A stretch of DNA of 64,000 nt, taken from the NCBI RefSeq assembly GCF_026420845.1, contig NZ_JAOWCB010000002.1, positions 1 through 64,000 of the forward strand. The letters are read 5' to 3'. The position numbers and the translations under genes were made by a program. Below are positions 62,114-64,000 of the stretch, piece by piece; positions within the stretch are counted from its first letter, which is position 1; each line of letters begins with the position of its first letter. Source of the DNA: Streptomyces sp. PR69. Its GTDB lineage: Bacteria; Actinomycetota; Actinomycetes; Streptomycetales; Streptomycetaceae. The notes beneath the pieces are model-generated. The model was not told the DNA's origin. It did no database searches and saw nothing but the letters and a program-made list of their open reading frames with translations.

Positions 62114-63175
62114 TCAGCAGCCGGAACCCAGCTCGGCCGCCACGGCCTCCGCGATCTGCACCGAGTTGAGCGCGGCTCCCTTGCGCAGATTGTCGCCGCA
62201 GACGAACAGCGACAGCGCGGCGGGGTCGTCCGGGGACCGCCGGACCCGCCCCACCCAGGTCGGATCGGTGCCCACGGCGTCCGCCGGGGTCGGGAAGTCA
62301 CCGGCCTGAGGGCTGTCGTACAGCACGACGCCCGGCGAGGTGGCCAGGACCTCATGCGCCCGCTCCACCGTCACCTCGTTCTCGAAGCGCGCGTGCACGG
62401 CCAGGGAGTGGGTGGTGACGACCGGGACCCGGACGCAGGTGGCGGTCACCGGCAGCCCCGGCAGATCGAGGACCTTGCGGGTCTCGGCGCGCAGCCCCAG
62501 CTCTTCGGAGGACCAGCCGCCCTCCTGGAGCGTGCCGGTGAAGGGCACGACATTGAGCGCGAGCGGCGCGGGAAACGGGCCGGGGCCGTCGCCCACGGCC
62601 CGGCGTACGTCTCCGGGGGCCGCGCCCAGCTCCGTGCCGGCGACCAGGGAGAGCTGGGCGCGCAGCGCGGCCACCGCGTCCCGGCCGGCGCCGCTGGCCG
62701 CCTGATAGGTGGAGACGACCAGCTCCCGCAGCCCGAACGCGGCGTGCAGCGCGCCGATCGCGGGCAGCAGCGCGAGCGTGGTGTCGTGCGGGCTGGCGAC
62801 GATGCCGCGCGGGCGGACCCGCACGGCGTGCGGATTGACCTCCGGCACCACCAGCGGGACGTCCGCCTCCAGCCGGAAGGCCGGGGAGGTGTCCACCACC
62901 ACCGCGCCCTTGGCGGCGGCGATGGGCGCCCAGCGCTCGGACACCTCGCGCGGCGCCAGGAAGACGGCCACGCCGACCCCGTCGAGGGCTTCCTCGGCGA
63001 GCGCCGCGACCTCGCACTCCTCGCCGCGCACGGCCAGCTTGCGGCCGGCCGAACGAGGCGAGGAGAGCAGCCTGATCTCGCCCCAGACGTCCGCGTGCTG
63101 CGACAGGATCTGGAGCATGACCGCGCCGGCGGCCCCGGTCGCTCCGACGACCGCGAGCGCCGGCTTGCGGGTCAT
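62114..63175 (-). CDS. asd: aspartate-semialdehyde dehydrogenase-like protein lacking the catalytic Cys
   Basis: A 353-residue protein of the ASADH family. It has the Rossmann motif [10 protein letters not shown] (11-20) and the substrate Gln in [10 protein letters not shown] (Q158). The conserved C-terminal Arg and His occur in [10 protein letters not shown] (R249, H256). The catalytic box, normally NPNC(T/S)T, reads SPHDTT (128-133) here: codon GAC gives Asp131 where the acyl-enzyme Cys should be. The gene overlaps lysC by 4 bp (ATGA), the usual ask-asd pairing that leads to Lys, Thr, Met and diaminopimelate. Without the Cys, normal dehydrogenase activity is unlikely. It may be a second, divergent copy with a structural or altered role. 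Confidence 0.8.
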   Translation of the reverse strand: MTRKPALAVVGATGAAGAVMLQILSQHADVWGEIRLLSSPRSAGRKLAVRGEECEVAALAEEALDGVGVAVFLAPREVSERWAPIAAAKGAVVVDTSPAFRLEADVPLVVPEVNPHAVRVRPRGIVASPHDTTLALLPAIGALHAAFGLRELVVSTYQAASGAGRDAVAALRAQLSLVAGTELGAAPGDVRRAVGDGPGPFPAPLALNVVPFTGTLQEGGWSSEELGLRAETRKVLDLPGLPVTATCVRVPVVTTHSLAVHARFENEVTVERAHEVLATSPGVVLYDSPQAGDFPTPADAVGTDPTWVGRVRRSPDDPAALSLFVCGDNLRKGAALNSVQIAEAVAAELGSGC

Positions 63176-64000
63176 CGCCCGGTGCCTCCGTAGACGACCG
63201 CCTCATCGGAGTCGGAGTCGAGCCCGAAGGCGGTGTGCACGGCGCGCACGGCGTTGTTGACGTCCTCGGCGCGGGTGACCACGGAGATGCGGATCTCGGA
63301 GGTGGAGATCAGCTCGATGTTCACGCCCGCGTCGGACAGGGCCTCGAAGAAGGAGGCGGTGACGCCGGGGTTGGTCTTCATGCCCGCGCCGACGAGGGAG
63401 ATCTTGCCGATCTGGTCGTCGTAGCGCAGCGACTCGAAGCCGACCGCGGCCTTCGCCTTCTCCAGGGCGTCGATGGCCTTGCGGCCGTCGGTCTTGGGGA
63501 GGGTGAAGGAGATGTCGGTGAGGTGGGTGGTGGCGGCGGAGACGTTCTGGACCACCATGTCGATGTTGATCTCGGCGTCGGCGATCGCCCGGAAGATGGC
63601 CGCGGCCTCGCCCGGCTTGTCCGGCACTCCGACGACCGTGACCTTGGCCTCGGAGACATCGTGGGCGACTCCGGAGATGAGGGCGTGCTCCACCTTCTGG
63701 GCTCCCTGCTCGATACGGGGTTCGTTGCTGACCCATGTGCCCTGGAGCCCCGAGAAGGAGGACCGGACGTGGATCGGGATGTTGTAGCGGCGCGCGTACT
63801 CGACGCAGCGGTGCAGCAGCACCTTGGAGCCGGAGGCGGCAAGCTCCAGCATGTCCTCGAAGGAGATCCAGTCGATCTTCTTCGCCTTCTTCACGACCCG
63901 CGGGTCGGCGGTGAAGACGCCGTCGACGTCGGTGTAGATCTCACAGACCTCGGCGTCGAGCGCGGCGGCGAGGGCGACGGCCGTGGTGTCGGAGCCGCCG
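63172..64000 (-). CDS. lysC: aspartate kinase, C-terminal part (runs off window)
   Basis: The frame is open to the right edge. The visible part begins in the kinase domain with [19 protein letters not shown] and [13 protein letters not shown], which bind aspartate and ATP. Two ACT domains follow ([20 protein letters not shown] and [20 protein letters not shown]) and mediate feedback inhibition by lysine and threonine. It catalyses the first step of the aspartate amino-acid pathway. An internal ATG at 63894 could be the start of the regulatory beta subunit made from many actinomycete lysC genes. The stop overlaps the asd-like gene by 4 bp. Confidence 0.93.
   Translation of the reverse strand, partial: GGSDTTAVALAAALDAEVCEIYTDVDGVFTADPRVVKKAKKIDWISFEDMLELAASGSKVLLHRCVEYARRYNIPIHVRSSFSGLQGTWVSNEPRIEQGAQKVEHALISGVAHDVSEAKVTVVGVPDKPGEAAAIFRAIADAEINIDMVVQNVSAATTHLTDISFTLPKTDGRKAIDALEKAKAAVGFESLRYDDQIGKISLVGAGMKTNPGVTASFFEALSDAGVNIELISTSEIRISVVTRAEDVNNAVRAVHTAFGLDSDSDEAVVYGGTGR

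Overview
The window comes from a very GC-rich actinomycete, almost certainly a Streptomyces. The evidence is strong third-position GC bias, frequent GTG starts, ATGA/GTGA start-stop overlaps, SigE-family sigma and SURF1 genes of Streptomyces type, and GC-rich intergenic hairpins of the kind common in that genus. No strain name can be given from the sequence alone.

Positions 1 to about 34,590 look like an integrated genomic island dominated by anti-phage and anti-plasmid systems. On the left are two hypothetical genes, an N-terminally truncated tyrosine recombinase carrying an internal LacI-type helix-turn-helix, and a degenerate IS5-like element (2347-3237) sitting at the truncation point. 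A complete BREX type 2 (Pgl) set follows: brxHI, brxD, pglZ, pglY and pglX on the minus strand, then pglW, also minus. Between pglX and pglW is a three-gene plus-strand cassette, not part of the standard BREX-2 set: a small HEPN-like helical protein, a MinD/ParA-like KGGVGR ATPase and a second P-loop NTPase. Divergent from pglW is a tightly overlapping jetABCD operon, a type II Wadjet system (SMC-like complex plus Toprim-type JetD). The island ends at a 42-bp piece of the 3' half of a tRNA-Pro(CGG) gene followed by its terminator. This is the expected footprint of integration into the 3' end of a tRNA gene, so the intact tRNA should lie left of the window.

Right of this boundary come a 7-bp tandem repeat (about 16 copies), a CDP-glycerol glycerophosphotransferase-like gene, and a divergent pair formed by an NB-ARC/TPR NLR-like NTPase and a small helical protein. 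The pair share a 23-residue motif of bacterial amyloid-signalling type, at the N-terminus of the NLR and near the C-terminus of the small protein. This looks like a sensor/effector immunity pair. An ArsR(CmtR-like)/cation-diffusion-facilitator metal module follows.

From about 41 kb the content becomes ordinary chromosome: nhaA, a membrane-anchored thermonuclease with an excalibur domain, a K+ channel, an M20 amidohydrolase, a KhtT/KhtU-like cation/proton antiporter pair, and a phosphopantetheinyl transferase. Then come a membrane module (OB-fold membrane protein, flotillin, giant AAA ATPase), an S9 peptidase, SURF1 and a gamma-glutamylcyclotransferase-like protein. The window closes with an ECF sigma factor with a membrane partner, and lysC-asd. 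The asd-like product carries Asp in place of the catalytic Cys, so it may not be an active aspartate-semialdehyde dehydrogenase.
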